A stretch of DNA of 64,000 nt. Source: Sphingomonas sp. RIT328 (GTDB lineage: Bacteria; Pseudomonadota; Alphaproteobacteria; Sphingomonadales; Sphingomonadaceae). Numbering within the stretch: the first letter of the stretch is position 1; every line of letters starts with the position of its first letter. The translations under genes were made by a program, and so were the position numbers. The stretch covers positions 1 through 64,000 of the forward strand of contig NZ_JFYV01000011.1 in NCBI RefSeq assembly GCF_000632225.1, in the 5' to 3' direction. Shown here piece after piece: positions 11,474 to 19,832 of this stretch. The notes beneath the pieces were generated by a model. That model saw only the letters and a list, made by a program, of their open reading frames with translations. It searched no databases and had not been told where the DNA came from.

Positions 11474-11793
11474 GTATCGCTCTCTTTCATGGGCGGCAGG
11501 CCGAGGCCGATCGCCAGATCTACCCAGTCCGCATTCTGCGCTTCGATCAGGACGATCTTCCACGCGCGCCGCCATTCCTTCAACTGCTTCTCACGAATGA
11601 TGGCGGCCTCCATCGTCGCATGCCGCTCATACCAGACAAGCCGCCGCACGCCGTATGCCTTGGTGAAGCCAGGGATCAACCCCTCGCGATGCTGGACGAG
11701 GCGGGCGAGGAGGTTGGAGGTCACGCCGATGTAGAACGTGCCGTGACGCCGACTGGCCAGGATATAGACGCACGGCTCGAATACGTCTCGCAT
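11470..11793 (-). CDS. GIY-YIG nuclease family protein
   Basis: A 107-residue single-domain GIY-YIG protein. It shows VYIL followed ten residues later by FYIGVT, an arginine in LARLVQHR, and the catalytic glutamate region [21 protein letters not shown]. Such stand-alone proteins are common in proteobacteria, and their cellular role is unknown. The gene lies between rplT and pheS and overlaps pheS by 4 bases, so pheS translation may depend on it. No terminal repeats are present to suggest a homing element. Confidence 0.88.
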   Translation of the reverse strand: MRDVFEPCVYILASRRHGTFYIGVTSNLLARLVQHREGLIPGFTKAYGVRRLVWYERHATMEAAIIREKQLKEWRRAWKIVLIEAQNADWVDLAIGLGLPPMKESDT

Positions 11794-11903
11794 GCAGCGC
11801 CCCCCGTTCCGCCGGCTCGGGCAGCGCCGGCGTTGAGAGACGTCATAGCGAGACGCCGGGCTCCACTGCGCCGGAGGGCATCATTTCCACCGCGCCATGC
11901 CTC

Positions 11904-12016
11904 CCTCCGTCATTCCGACGAAAGCCGGGAACCATGGATACGGGCCGTCGAGGGCAGCACGCACCAGCCACCACACCGTGCCCGTGAATCCCGGCTTGCG
12001 CCAAAATGACGAGAGG
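11904..12016. repeat. Paired REP-like element, type A (copy 1)
   Basis: A left arm at 11904-11936 (core GTCATTCCGACGAAAGCCGG) and a right arm at 11981-12016 (core CCCGGCTTGCGCCAAAATGA) are imperfect inverted copies. The same arms appear in better preserved form at 14994-15105 and 53217-53322. It sits just downstream of the rplT terminator, in the gap before the GIY-YIG gene. Confidence 0.65.
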
Positions 12017-12045
12017 AAGGAGGCAAGCCACCCACGCCCGCAACG

Positions 12046-12076
12046 AAAAAGGCGCCGGTGGTTGCCCACCGACGCC
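12046..12076 (-). terminator. Rho-independent terminator of the rpmI-rplT operon
   Basis: Reading the minus strand, an 11-bp stem (arms at 12066-12076 and 12051-12061, one mismatch) with a 4-base loop is followed by five T residues (the A run at 12046-12050). It starts 25 bases after the rplT stop. This is the best formed intrinsic terminator in the window. Confidence 0.85.
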
Positions 12077-12101
12077 TCATCCGTCACCTTGGGTGCGAAG
12101 G

Positions 12102-12467
12102 TCACGCCGCCTGGGGCAGCGCCGCCTTGGCCTGCGCGATGATCGCGCTGAAGGCCGCACCCTCGTGCATCGCGATGTCGGCCAGCACCTTGCGGTCGAG
12201 CTGGACGCCGGCGAGCTTGAGGCCGTGCATGAACTGCGAATAGGTCAGACCCTCGGCGCGGACACCGGCGTTGATGCGCTGGATCCACAGACCGCGGAAG
12301 GTCCGCTTTTTGACCTTGCGGTCGCGATAGGCATATTGCCCGGCCTTTTCGACCGCCTGACGGGCGATGCGGATCGTATTCTTGCGACGGCCATAATAGC
12401 CCTTCGCCTGTTCCAGAATCCGCTTGTGCTTGGCGCGGGTGGTTACACCACGTTTGACGCGTGCCAT
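12102..12467 (-). CDS. rplT: 50S ribosomal protein L20
   Basis: A 121-residue L20, which binds 23S rRNA early in assembly of the large subunit. It begins [18 protein letters not shown] and has the RNA-binding basic N-terminus with [12 protein letters not shown], then the globular C-terminus with [17 protein letters not shown]. Length is standard. It follows rpmI by 12 bases on the same strand and ends at a strong terminator. infC, which precedes rpmI in many bacteria, is not adjacent here. Confidence 0.97.
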   Translation of the reverse strand: MARVKRGVTTRAKHKRILEQAKGYYGRRKNTIRIARQAVEKAGQYAYRDRKVKKRTFRGLWIQRINAGVRAEGLTYSQFMHGLKLAGVQLDRKVLADIAMHEGAAFSAIIAQAKAALPQAA

Positions 12468-12479
12468 ATCCTGATGTCC

Positions 12480-12683
12480 TTACTTGAGGCCGTACGGCGC
12501 CCAGGCCTTCACCGTCGCGGTGTCGGCCTTCGACAGCACCTTGGTGCCGCGATTCTGGCGGATGTACTTGCTGTTGTGGCTGATCAGGCGGTGGCGCTTG
12601 CCGGCGACGCCGTGCTTCAACAGACCGCTCGCGGTCAGCTTGAAGCGCTTCTTGACGCCGCTCTTCGTCTTGAGCTTGGGCAT
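12480..12683 (-). CDS. rpmI: 50S ribosomal protein L35
   Basis: A 67-residue L35 of the large ribosomal subunit, beginning MPKLKTKSGVKKRFKLT and containing RHRLISHNSKYIRQNRG. It is the first gene of the rpmI-rplT pair. A GAAAGGAC-like ribosome site lies just upstream on the minus strand. Its promoter must lie within the roughly 160 bases shared with the divergent AsmA gene. Confidence 0.97.
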   Translation of the reverse strand: MPKLKTKSGVKKRFKLTASGLLKHGVAGKRHRLISHNSKYIRQNRGTKVLSKADTATVKAWAPYGLK

Positions 12684-12845
12684 TTTGGTCCTTTCGCTGT
12701 GAGCATGGCATGAACCGCCGCGGCAGCCCTTGATGGCCGGGCAGTCCTGTAGCGCCTCGCTCGGGAAGCGGGCTCCTTAGCGACGTGCGACAGGAAACGC
12801 AACCGATGCGGAACCGGAACGAGCGCTGGCGCGATTCAGCCGGTG

Positions 12846-14975
12846 ATGGAGATGCCGCCGCCCGCCACGGACCCCGCCGCGGATCCCGCCCCGGTGCCGA
12901 CGCGCCGGCGGCGACTGCGACGGATCGGCGGCCGGATCGCGCTCGCGCTCGCCGTCCTCCTCGTCGCGATCTGGCTGGTGCTCTACGTCACCAAGGGGCG
13001 CTTCCTGCGCCATCCGTTCGAGCGGTTCGTCGGTGGCCAGACGCATCGCCCCGTCACCGTGGCGGGCGACTTCCAGCTCTACTTCGCGCCCTTCCGCATC
13101 AAGTTCGTCGCGGAGCGGATGACGATCGGCAATCCGGCCTGGGCGACGCGCCCCTATCTGTTCCAGGCGGAACGGATCGATACGCGGATCGCGCCGCTGT
13201 CGCTGCTGTGGGGCAAGCGTCGCCTCTACTGGCTCGATCTGGTCGACGGCGCGGTCGACCTCGAATGGAATGCGGACCACAGCGCCAACAGCTGGACGTT
13301 CAGCAGCAGCAAGGGCGGCAAACCCCTGCCCTTCCCGCGGATCGACACCGCGACGGTGCGCGGCACCACCGTCCGCTATCGCGATCCGCGCATGCGGCTG
13401 CTCGCCGACCTCAAAGTCGACGACATCCGCTCGACCGACGCGCGGATCGGCAAGGCGGTCGGCGTCGATGGCCATGGCACGATCCGCGACACGCCGTTCC
13501 GCGTCGCCGCGCGGCTGCTCGCCCCCGATGCGACGGTCAATCGCGGCAAGAACGAGCTGGTGCTGCGGGCCTGGGCGGCGGACAATGTCGTCGACGTGTC
13601 GGGCACGCTGCCGTCGATCGCGGGGATCGAAGGCGTGCCGTTGCAGACGCGCGCGCAGGGCCGCAACCTCGCCGACCTGCTCGGCATCATCGGCGTCGCC
13701 ATCCCCAATACCCGCCGCTACCGGCTGAAGGCGCAACTGGTCCAGCAGGACCAGCTCTACACCTTCACCCATATGCGCGGCACCGTCGGCGCCAGCGATC
13801 TTGCCGGCACGCTGACGATCACCAACGGCGCGCGACTGCACCTCGATTCGCGGCTGGCCACCAGGACGCTCGACATCATCGATGCCGCGCCGTTCATCGG
13901 CTACAACCCCGATATCGTCGCCGCCAGGGGCGCGCTCGCCGCCGCCGCCGCGACCGGCGCCGCGCCGCAGCGCATCCTGCCCGAAGCGGCGCTGCCGATC
14001 GCGACGATGCAGCGCTTCGATGCCGACCTCCGCTGGACGATCGGCCGAGTGCGCTCGCGCAACCTGCCGATCAGCGACATCGCGATGACGCTGGCGCTCG
14101 ACCGCGGCAAGCTCACCCTGTCGCCGCTGACCATGGCGATGGCGCGCGGCAACGTCGCCGCCGACGTGACGTTCGATACGCGGCAGCGGCCGGCGCTCGA
14201 CACCTATGACATCCGCCTGTCGCCGACGCCGATGGGCAAGTTGCTCGCCGGCTATGGCGTTGCCGAGGCGGGGACGACGGGCACGATCAAGGGGCGAATC
14301 CAGCTCGTCGGCCGCGGCGATTCGATCCACCAGTCGCTCAGCACCGCGCACGGCCGCATCGCCTTCGTCATGCCGCACGGCCAGCTGTGGACACGCAACG
14401 TCCAGCTCGCCGAGCTCGATGTCGGCACGTTCGTCCAGAAGATGTTCGAGGACAAGCTCAAGAAGCCGGTCGAGGTCAATTGCGGGCTGATCGGCTTCAC
14501 CGTCCGCAACGGCGTCGCCGCGGCGGACCCGATCCTGATCGACACCACCAAGAACGTCATCGTCGGGCGCGGCGGGTTCAGCTTCAGAAGCGAGGCGATC
14601 GACCTCGCCTTCCGCGCCGACGGAAAGAAGTTCAGCCTGTTCTCCGGCCAGTCGCCGGTCGGCGTCGGCGGCTATTTCGCCGCGCCGAAGCTCGACGTGA
14701 TCAGCGGCCAGCTGCTCGAACGCGCCGGTGCCGGCCTCGGCCTGGCGGTGGTGGCGACGCCGGTGGCGGGCATCCTCGCCTTCGTCGACATCGGCGACGC
14801 CAAGTCCGCCGCCTGCGGCCCGGTGCTCGCCGGCGCCACCGCGCAGGCGCAGCGCACCACCAAGGGCAAGCCCCGCGACGACGTCGGCCACGGCACCACC
14901 GCCAAGGACGAGGACGGCAAGACCACCAGCGCGGAGAAGAAGAGCCAGCGGAAGAAGTTCCTGGGGATCTTCTGA
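12846..14975 (+). CDS. AsmA family protein
   Basis: A protein of about 709 residues with an arginine-rich cytoplasmic start, one transmembrane helix (about residues 28-48) and a long periplasmic part. It shows an AsmA-type N-terminal pattern (a membrane anchor, then a GDFQLYFAPF region) and a C-terminal AsmA_2-like segment (GGFSFRSEAIDLAF). AsmA-like proteins are thought to bridge the envelope and influence lipid transport to the outer membrane; that role is inferred here. The C-terminal 40 residues are charged and low in complexity. An in-frame GTG at 12843 is an alternative start. Confidence 0.85.
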   Translation: MEMPPPATDPAADPAPVPTRRRRLRRIGGRIALALAVLLVAIWLVLYVTKGRFLRHPFERFVGGQTHRPVTVAGDFQLYFAPFRIKFVAERMTIGNPAWATRPYLFQAERIDTRIAPLSLLWGKRRLYWLDLVDGAVDLEWNADHSANSWTFSSSKGGKPLPFPRIDTATVRGTTVRYRDPRMRLLADLKVDDIRSTDARIGKAVGVDGHGTIRDTPFRVAARLLAPDATVNRGKNELVLRAWAADNVVDVSGTLPSIAGIEGVPLQTRAQGRNLADLLGIIGVAIPNTRRYRLKAQLVQQDQLYTFTHMRGTVGASDLAGTLTITNGARLHLDSRLATRTLDIIDAAPFIGYNPDIVAARGALAAAAATGAAPQRILPEAALPIATMQRFDADLRWTIGRVRSRNLPISDIAMTLALDRGKLTLSPLTMAMARGNVAADVTFDTRQRPALDTYDIRLSPTPMGKLLAGYGVAEAGTTGTIKGRIQLVGRGDSIHQSLSTAHGRIAFVMPHGQLWTRNVQLAELDVGTFVQKMFEDKLKKPVEVNCGLIGFTVRNGVAAADPILIDTTKNVIVGRGGFSFRSEAIDLAFRADGKKFSLFSGQSPVGVGGYFAAPKLDVISGQLLERAGAGLGLAVVATPVAGILAFVDIGDAKSAACGPVLAGATAQAQRTTKGKPRDDVGHGTTAKDEDGKTTSAEKKSQRKKFLGIF

Positions 14976-14993
14976 TGGCGGGCTATCCGCGGC

Positions 14994-15105
14994 CCTTCGT
15001 CATCCCGGCGAAAGCCAAGACCCATGGCCACGATGTCACCACCGACAGCGCAACCTGCGCCTGTCCCGTATCCATGGATCCCGGCCTAGGCGGGGATGAC
15101 GAAGG
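14994..15105. repeat. Paired REP-like element, type A (copy 2)
   Basis: A left arm at 14994-15027 (CCTTCGTCATCCCGGCGAAA onward, ending CCATGG) and a right arm at 15072-15105 (starting CCATGGATCCCGG, ending GATGACGAAGG) are inverted copies 44 bases apart. The element fills most of the gap between two convergent genes and may also act as a transcription end. Confidence 0.75.
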
Positions 15106-15150
15106 TCGGCGGCATTCCATCCGCCTCTTCGGGGCGGCGCAAAGCCTTCC

Positions 15151-15960
15151 TCAGTGCGTATGCCCCGCGGTCGCGCGGATCGCCTCCAGCACGTCGTCGG
15201 TGCGCGCCGGGTCGCCGATGGCGAGCACATGGCCCGCGCTCGCGGCGGTGAGCGGGTCGCCGTTCCAGTCGCACATCCGTCCGCCGGCGCCCTCGACCAC
15301 CGGTACCAGCGCGGCAAAGTCGTAGAGCTGGAGCCCCGATTCGACGACGATGTCGAGATGACCGCTCGCGAGCAGCCCGTAATTGTAGCAGTCGCCGCCA
15401 TAGACCGGCCCCTGCCGCGTGTGCCCGCCCGAGGCCGCGGCGACCAGCGCCATATAATGCGGCACGTCGCCCTCGGCGAACAGATGCGGGCTGGTCGTGG
15501 CGAGCACCGCGCCTTCGAGCTGCGCACAGGTCCGCGTCCGCGTCGGCCGGCCGTTGAAGGTCGTCGGCCGCCCGGCGACGCCGACCCAGCGCTCGCGCTG
15601 CACCGGCTGGTCGATGATGCCGAGCAGCGGCCAGCCATCCTCGACCAGCGCGATCAGCGTGCCGAAGATCGCGCGGCCAACGGTGAAGCTGCGCGTGCCG
15701 TCGATCGGGTCGAGCACCCATTGGCGGCCGGTGACGCCCGGCTTCTCGCCATATTCCTCGCCGATCACGCCGTCGCCCGCCGCCTCGGCATCGAGCAGCT
15801 TGCGCATCGCCGCCTCGGCCTCGCGATCGGCGCGGGTGACGGGGGAGTGATCCGCCTTGATCTCCAGCCCCTGTTCCTCGCGGAAATAGGGGCGGATCGC
15901 CGCGCCCGCGGCATCGGCGAGGCGGCTGGCGAGCTGGATGTCGGCGGCGGTAATCGGCAT
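15151..15960 (-). CDS. hisN: Histidinol-phosphatase, inositol monophosphatase family
   Basis: A 269-residue Mg-dependent phosphatase of the IMPase fold. Metal-binding motifs are visible: EEYGEK near residue 69, DPIDGTRSF near 84, and the C-terminal YDFAALVPVVEGAGG. The DGTRSF form and overall length fit the HisN group, which removes phosphate from histidinol phosphate in histidine synthesis. An inositol-phosphatase activity cannot be excluded from sequence. No other his genes are nearby. Confidence 0.85.
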   Translation of the reverse strand: MPITAADIQLASRLADAAGAAIRPYFREEQGLEIKADHSPVTRADREAEAAMRKLLDAEAAGDGVIGEEYGEKPGVTGRQWVLDPIDGTRSFTVGRAIFGTLIALVEDGWPLLGIIDQPVQRERWVGVAGRPTTFNGRPTRTRTCAQLEGAVLATTSPHLFAEGDVPHYMALVAAASGGHTRQGPVYGGDCYNYGLLASGHLDIVVESGLQLYDFAALVPVVEGAGGRMCDWNGDPLTAASAGHVLAIGDPARTDDVLEAIRATAGHTH

Positions 15961-16023
15961 GACGACAGCCCTATCGCCTCGCCTGGCGGCGCGCTAGGGT
16001 GCGCGAAACCGAGAGGAATTGCC

Positions 16024-16551
16024 ATGCGCCTGCCCGCCGCCTTCGCCGCCATCGCCCTGGTCGCCACACCCGCCATCGCCGGCCTGCCGGTCGGGGCCAA
16101 GGCGCCGACCTTCTCGACGCGCGGCGCGGTCGCCGGTCAGGTCGTCGGCATCGACCTCGCGCAGCAGCTCAAGAAGGGGCCGGTGGTGCTCTATTTCTTC
16201 CCGGCGGCGTTCACCGGCGGCTGCAATGCGGAGGCGCATGCCTTTGCCGAAGCGATCCCCGATTTCCAGAAGGCGGGCGCGACGGTGATCGGCATGTCGG
16301 CGGACGACGTGCCGACGCTGCAGCGCTTCTCGGCGGAGAAATGCGCGGGCAAGTTCGCGGTGGCGAGCGCCGGGCCGGCGGTGATCAAGGGCTATGACGT
16401 CGCGCTCAACGGCGGCGGCCGCGCGCTGACCAAGCGCACCAGCTACGTCATCGCGCGCGACGGCCGCATCGCCTATGTCCACGACGACATGAATCCGGCG
16501 CAGCACGTCGCCCTCACCCTCGCCGCCGTGCGCAAACTTCACCATAACTGA
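16024..16551 (+). CDS. Exported peroxiredoxin (AhpC/TSA family)
   Basis: A 175-residue thioredoxin-fold protein with a signal peptide at residues 1-19 (ending AIA). The peroxidatic motif is visible as FFPAAFTGGC, with C67 in a P-x3-T-x2-C pattern. A second cysteine near 113 (SAEKCAGKF) could be resolving. It probably reduces peroxides in the periplasm, which is less common than cytoplasmic peroxiredoxins. The start at 16024 is chosen because it opens the signal peptide and follows an AGAGGAA ribosome site. It stands alone between hisN (divergent) and a diguanylate cyclase. Confidence 0.85.
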   Translation: MRLPAAFAAIALVATPAIAGLPVGAKAPTFSTRGAVAGQVVGIDLAQQLKKGPVVLYFFPAAFTGGCNAEAHAFAEAIPDFQKAGATVIGMSADDVPTLQRFSAEKCAGKFAVASAGPAVIKGYDVALNGGGRALTKRTSYVIARDGRIAYVHDDMNPAQHVALTLAAVRKLHHN

Positions 16552-16613
16552 GCAATTTGAAACCGTCCGCTAAGTAATTGCGCGTATAGTCGCGGCGGGA
16601 CAAAGGGTGGAAC

Positions 16614-17606
16614 ATGCGCGGGAACGCAGCGAGAAAGACTGGGGGCGCCGATCTGTATACGCGGATCGGCCACTTCCTCGCCGATCACGGCCTGTCGCCG
16701 GAACCGTCGCATTACAGCTTTGCTTATGACGTTATCGCCGATCCGCAGGGCGCGATCGCGCAGGCGGTGCGCCGGCTGACCGACGGCGGCATCCGCCTCA
16801 GCCGGTCGGATATCGAGGCGCTCGGCGGCACCGTGCAGGACGATGATGCCGCCATTCTGGTGGCAAAAACCCAGGCCCAGGTCGACGGCTTCGCGACGAT
16901 GATGCGCGAGATGCAGGACGAGACGCGCGGTTTCGGCCGCGATCTCGCACAGAGCGCCGCCGCGATCCGCCATACCGCCCCGACGCTGCCCGCGGCGGGG
17001 CTCGACGAGATCGCCCGCATCACCGGCGCGATGCTGACCCGCATCCGCGAGGCGGAGGTGCGGCTCGCCAAGGCGACCGACGAGGCGGAGGCGCTGCGCA
17101 TGAAGCTCGCCGAGGCGAATGACAGCGCGCGTCGCGACCCGCTCACCGGCCTGCGCAACCGCCGCGCCTTCGACGAGGCGTTCGCGAATCGGCGCGAGTC
17201 CGACGGCCCCTTCTGCCTCGCGGTCTGCGATATCGACCGGTTCAAACGGATCAACGACAAGCACGGCCATCCGGTCGGCGACCGGGTGCTCAGCGCGGTC
17301 GCCAAGATGCTCGCCGACCTATGCGCCAGCCACCTCGTCGTCCGGCATGGCGGCGAGGAATTCGCGGTGCTGTTCAACGGCATCACCCTGGCCGACGCGG
17401 CCGCGCATCTCGACACGGTCCGCGATGCCATCGCTGGCAAACGCTTCCGTCTGCGCGAGAGCGACACGCCGCTCGGGCAGATCACCGTGTCGGTGGGCGT
17501 CACCGCGGTCCATACCGGCGAGACGATCACCGACGCCTTCGATCGCGCCGACCGTTTGCTCTACACCGCCAAGGCCGAAGGCCGCGATCGGGTGTGCGCC
17601 GCCTGA
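16614..17606 (+). CDS. Diguanylate cyclase (GGDEF protein)
   Basis: A 330-residue protein. Residues 1-170 hold an alpha-helical region of unknown fold with coiled-coil potential just before the catalytic domain. The GGDEF domain (about 175-330) starts with RRDPLTGLRNRR and has the active-site signature GGEEF near 246-250 and DIDRFKRIND near 205. It should make cyclic di-GMP. The RxxD inhibitory site that normally lies just before the signature is absent, so product feedback is unlikely. No membrane segment is seen. TATAGT at 16585-16590 is a possible -10. Confidence 0.93.
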   Translation: MRGNAARKTGGADLYTRIGHFLADHGLSPEPSHYSFAYDVIADPQGAIAQAVRRLTDGGIRLSRSDIEALGGTVQDDDAAILVAKTQAQVDGFATMMREMQDETRGFGRDLAQSAAAIRHTAPTLPAAGLDEIARITGAMLTRIREAEVRLAKATDEAEALRMKLAEANDSARRDPLTGLRNRRAFDEAFANRRESDGPFCLAVCDIDRFKRINDKHGHPVGDRVLSAVAKMLADLCASHLVVRHGGEEFAVLFNGITLADAAAHLDTVRDAIAGKRFRLRESDTPLGQITVSVGVTAVHTGETITDAFDRADRLLYTAKAEGRDRVCAA

Positions 17607-17698
17607 TCCTGGCACGATACGCCAAGCCGATCGGCGGAAATTACCAACTCTCCTGCGTACCCATCGGCCCGACCGCGCATTTGCGTGCTTTCCGGCAT

Positions 17699-17715
17699 TT
17701 GGCACGAAGTCTGCA
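17699..17715 (+). promoter_or_regulatory. Sigma-54-type promoter candidate
   Basis: TTGGCACG-AAGT-CTGCA matches the RpoN consensus TGGCACG-N4-TTGCA with one mismatch. The invariant GG (17701-17702) and GC (17713-17714) have the exact required spacing. The start site would fall near 17726, about 48 bases before the small gene at 17774. Whether this genome has rpoN is not visible here. Confidence 0.5.
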
Positions 17716-17773
17716 ATGCCCATTGTATCGGCCGGGAACAGTCCCGCGCCGCTACAGCAAAGGGATCAGGATC

Positions 17774-17884
17774 ATGTTTGCCCGTTTCGAAAGCACGCAG
17801 CGCTCGGTTGTTTCGGTCGTCGCCGCCTTCGCCTTCGCGATGATCGCGATCAGCGCCGCCGTGCCGGTGATGCCGATCGCCTGA
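17774..17884 (+). CDS. 36-residue single-pass membrane peptide
   Basis: A short open frame with an ATG at 17774 and a ribosome site AGGGATCAGG just before it. The product starts MFARFESTQRSVVSVV, then has an almost uninterrupted hydrophobic helix to the end (AFAFAMIAISAAVPVMPIA). That suggests a small inner-membrane peptide or a leader with an export signal. It has a sigma-54-like site upstream and converges with the PEBP gene 4 bases away. Function unknown. Support comes from the ribosome site, promoter candidate and protein-like composition. Confidence 0.55.
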   Translation: MFARFESTQRSVVSVVAAFAFAMIAISAAVPVMPIA

Positions 17885-17888
17885 CGGC

Positions 17889-18509
17889 TCAGGCGTGCGC
17901 GGCGGCCCCGACCGGGCCGACCGCCGCCGCCTCGCCGCGATCATAGGTCGCGGTCAACACCCCGGCGGCGAGCACATGCCCCGCCATCGCAGCCAGGATC
18001 GCACTCCGCCCCGGCGTCTCGCCCGGCGCGCCCACACCGGCGTCGAGGGCGAACAGCTGGAAGACGTACCGATGCGCGCCATGGCCGGTCGGCGGATCGG
18101 GCGGCAGCCAGCCCTCGCGCAGATAGGAATTGCGCCCGACATCGCGCTCCGGCGTCCCCGCGCCGTCACGGCTGATCGCGCCCTCGGCGAGCCGTCCGAC
18201 ATCCGCGGCGATGCCCCATACCACCGCATGGACCAGCGGCTGCGGCGCCGGTGCATCGGCATCCTCGACCAGCAGCGCATAGAGCGCCGTCCCTTCGGGC
18301 GCCGCACCCCAGGTCAGCGGCGGCGACACGCCCTCGCCGTCCGCGGTGAACCGCGCCGGCAGCCGCGCGCCGTCGGCAAAGGCGGGGCTGGTCAGGTCGA
18401 GCGACGGAAAGCCCGCGCCGAGCTCCGGCCGGGCAATCGCCAGCTTGTCGGCGCCGGCGCGCACGCTGCTGAGCGCCTGACCGAGCCAGGCGGGGACATG
18501 TTCGAGCAT
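17889..18509 (-). CDS. YbhB/YbcL family PEBP-like protein
   Basis: A 206-residue protein of the phosphatidylethanolamine-binding fold, annotated in bacteria as Raf-kinase-inhibitor-like. Family signatures are LTSPAFADGARLP, SPPLTWG, VEDADAP and a C-terminal PPTGHGAHRYVFQLFAL. The bacterial role is unclear; ligand binding in the conserved pocket is assumed. An N-terminal extension of about 35 residues precedes the domain. It follows the lipoprotein gene by 3 bases on the same strand, so they are probably co-transcribed. Confidence 0.88.
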   Translation of the reverse strand: MLEHVPAWLGQALSSVRAGADKLAIARPELGAGFPSLDLTSPAFADGARLPARFTADGEGVSPPLTWGAAPEGTALYALLVEDADAPAPQPLVHAVVWGIAADVGRLAEGAISRDGAGTPERDVGRNSYLREGWLPPDPPTGHGAHRYVFQLFALDAGVGAPGETPGRSAILAAMAGHVLAAGVLTATYDRGEAAAVGPVGAAAHA

Positions 18510-18512
18510 CGC

Positions 18513-19022
18513 TTACTCCTGGGGGCAATCGCCGGGGCGGGACCGCGGCGGCGATCCGGCGGCATACCAGCGGCTGGTCGCCGCCATCGTCGCCTGATCA
18601 TGGTAACAGGCCTCGCCCCGGCTGCCGTCCGGCGCGACGAGGAAGGTCCAGTTGGTGTCGGCGCAATCATGCGGCGCACAGCCATGTGCGGCGATGCGGC
18701 CGTCGCGGCTGCGGAAGATCGGCACGCTCACCGCCTCGCGCGAGGTGAAGCGATGGCGCAGCTTCTCGTCACCGACCGCGTCGATCAGCCCGCGCGACAC
18801 TTCGGTGCGATCGTAGAAGCCGACGCCGTCGACCGCATCGCCCGGATATTTGCCGACATAAGCGGTGATCGGATTGCTGTGCTCCTGCCCCGGCAAGGGC
18901 TTGGGCGGCAGCGTCGGCGGCGGCACGAAAGCGGCGGCGGCGGCATTGTCGTCGCGGGTGGCGGTCTCACGGCTGCCGCAGGCGGCGAGCAGGACGAGCG
19001 GGACAAGGCAGAGGGCGCGCAT
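18513..19022 (-). CDS. Putative lipoprotein of unknown function
   Basis: A 169-residue protein with a lipoprotein signal MRALCLVPLVLLAAC, lipobox LAAC with C15. A proline-rich linker follows. The body contains several cysteines (HGCAPHDC and GEACYHD) that may form disulfides, plus a segment TNWTFLVAPDG. I do not recognise the family. The start at 19022 is chosen because it opens the signal; a longer frame to 19067 overlaps the divergent DUF1810 gene. Likely in an operon with the PEBP gene. Confidence 0.7.
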   Translation of the reverse strand: MRALCLVPLVLLAACGSRETATRDDNAAAAAFVPPPTLPPKPLPGQEHSNPITAYVGKYPGDAVDGVGFYDRTEVSRGLIDAVGDEKLRHRFTSREAVSVPIFRSRDGRIAAHGCAPHDCADTNWTFLVAPDGSRGEACYHDQATMAATSRWYAAGSPPRSRPGDCPQE

Positions 19023-19065
19023 AGGAATGGGGAACGCGGCAGCCACCCCGGCGGTTGCCTCGCCC

Positions 19066-19482
19066 ATGACTGACGCGCTCGACCGTTTCCTCTCCGCCCA
19101 GGCCCTCGTCCACGATCAGGCGCTCGCCGAACTGCGCCGGGGCCGCAAGACCAGCCATTGGATGTGGTTCATCTTCCCGCAGATCGCCGGCCTCGGCCAT
19201 AGCGAGACGGCGCGCTTCTACGCGATCCGCGACGCTGTCGAGGCACGCGCCTATCTCGCCCATCCCCTGCTCGGCCCCCGGCTGATCGAGGCGACGCGGA
19301 CGGTCACCGCCGCGCCGGGCAGCGCGCTGTCGATCCTCGGCGAGGTCGATGCGCTGAAACTCCATTCGTCGATGACGCTGTTCGCCGAGGTCGCCGACGA
19401 TCCGGCGCCGTTCACCGCGGCGCTCTCCCGCTTCTACCGTGGTCAGCGCGATCAGGCGACGCTGGCGCTGCTCGCCGGCTAG
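19066..19482 (+). CDS. DUF1810 family protein
   Basis: A 138-residue soluble protein beginning [12 protein letters not shown]. It has the family's hallmark [15 protein letters not shown] near residue 31, then RFYAIRD and [14 protein letters not shown]. Members resemble YfbM or NADAR-linked small proteins of unknown biochemical function. An in-frame upstream extension has no conserved character. The stop codon shares the palindrome CTAG with the stop of the convergent CsaA-like gene. Confidence 0.85.
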   Translation: MTDALDRFLSAQALVHDQALAELRRGRKTSHWMWFIFPQIAGLGHSETARFYAIRDAVEARAYLAHPLLGPRLIEATRTVTAAPGSALSILGEVDALKLHSSMTLFAEVADDPAPFTAALSRFYRGQRDQATLALLAG

Positions 19483-19832
19483 AACAGCCGCCCGCCATCC
19501 GGTACCGGCTGCCCCGGGCCGATCAGCACCACTGCGCCGTCCCCATCGGGGAAGCCGAGGGTCAGCACCTCGGACAGGAATGGCCCGATCTGCCGCGGCG
19601 GGAAATTGACGACCGCGGCGACCTGGCGCCCGACCAGCGCCTCGGGCGTATAGTGGGTGGTGATCTGCGCCGACGACCGTTTCACGCCGATCTGCGGGCC
19701 GAAGTCGATGCGCAGCTTGATCGCCGGCTTGCGCGCCTCCGGGAAGGGTTCGGCGGCGACGATCGTGCCGACGCGGATGTCGATCCGCTCGAAGTCGGCG
19801 ATCGTCGCGGGGTCAGAAGTCGACATTGTCAT
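19479..19832 (-). CDS. CsaA-like tRNA-binding domain protein
   Basis: A 117-residue protein that is one OB-fold tRNA-binding domain: [27 protein letters not shown] start, KRSSAQIT centre and [20 protein letters not shown] end. CsaA proteins are proposed chaperones or tRNA binders. Starts at 19832 or 19826 are both possible. Either overlaps the 3' end of the upstream glutathione transferase gene, so the two are an operon. The stop overlaps DUF1810's stop. Confidence 0.88.
   Translation of the reverse strand: MTMSTSDPATIADFERIDIRVGTIVAAEPFPEARKPAIKLRIDFGPQIGVKRSSAQITTHYTPEALVGRQVAAVVNFPPRQIGPFLSEVLTLGFPDGDGAVVLIGPGQPVPDGGRLF

Noticed and set aside
17743..17775. GGGAAC at 17743-17748 as an EcfG -35
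   Set aside because: No CGTT or close variant lies 16-17 bases downstream.
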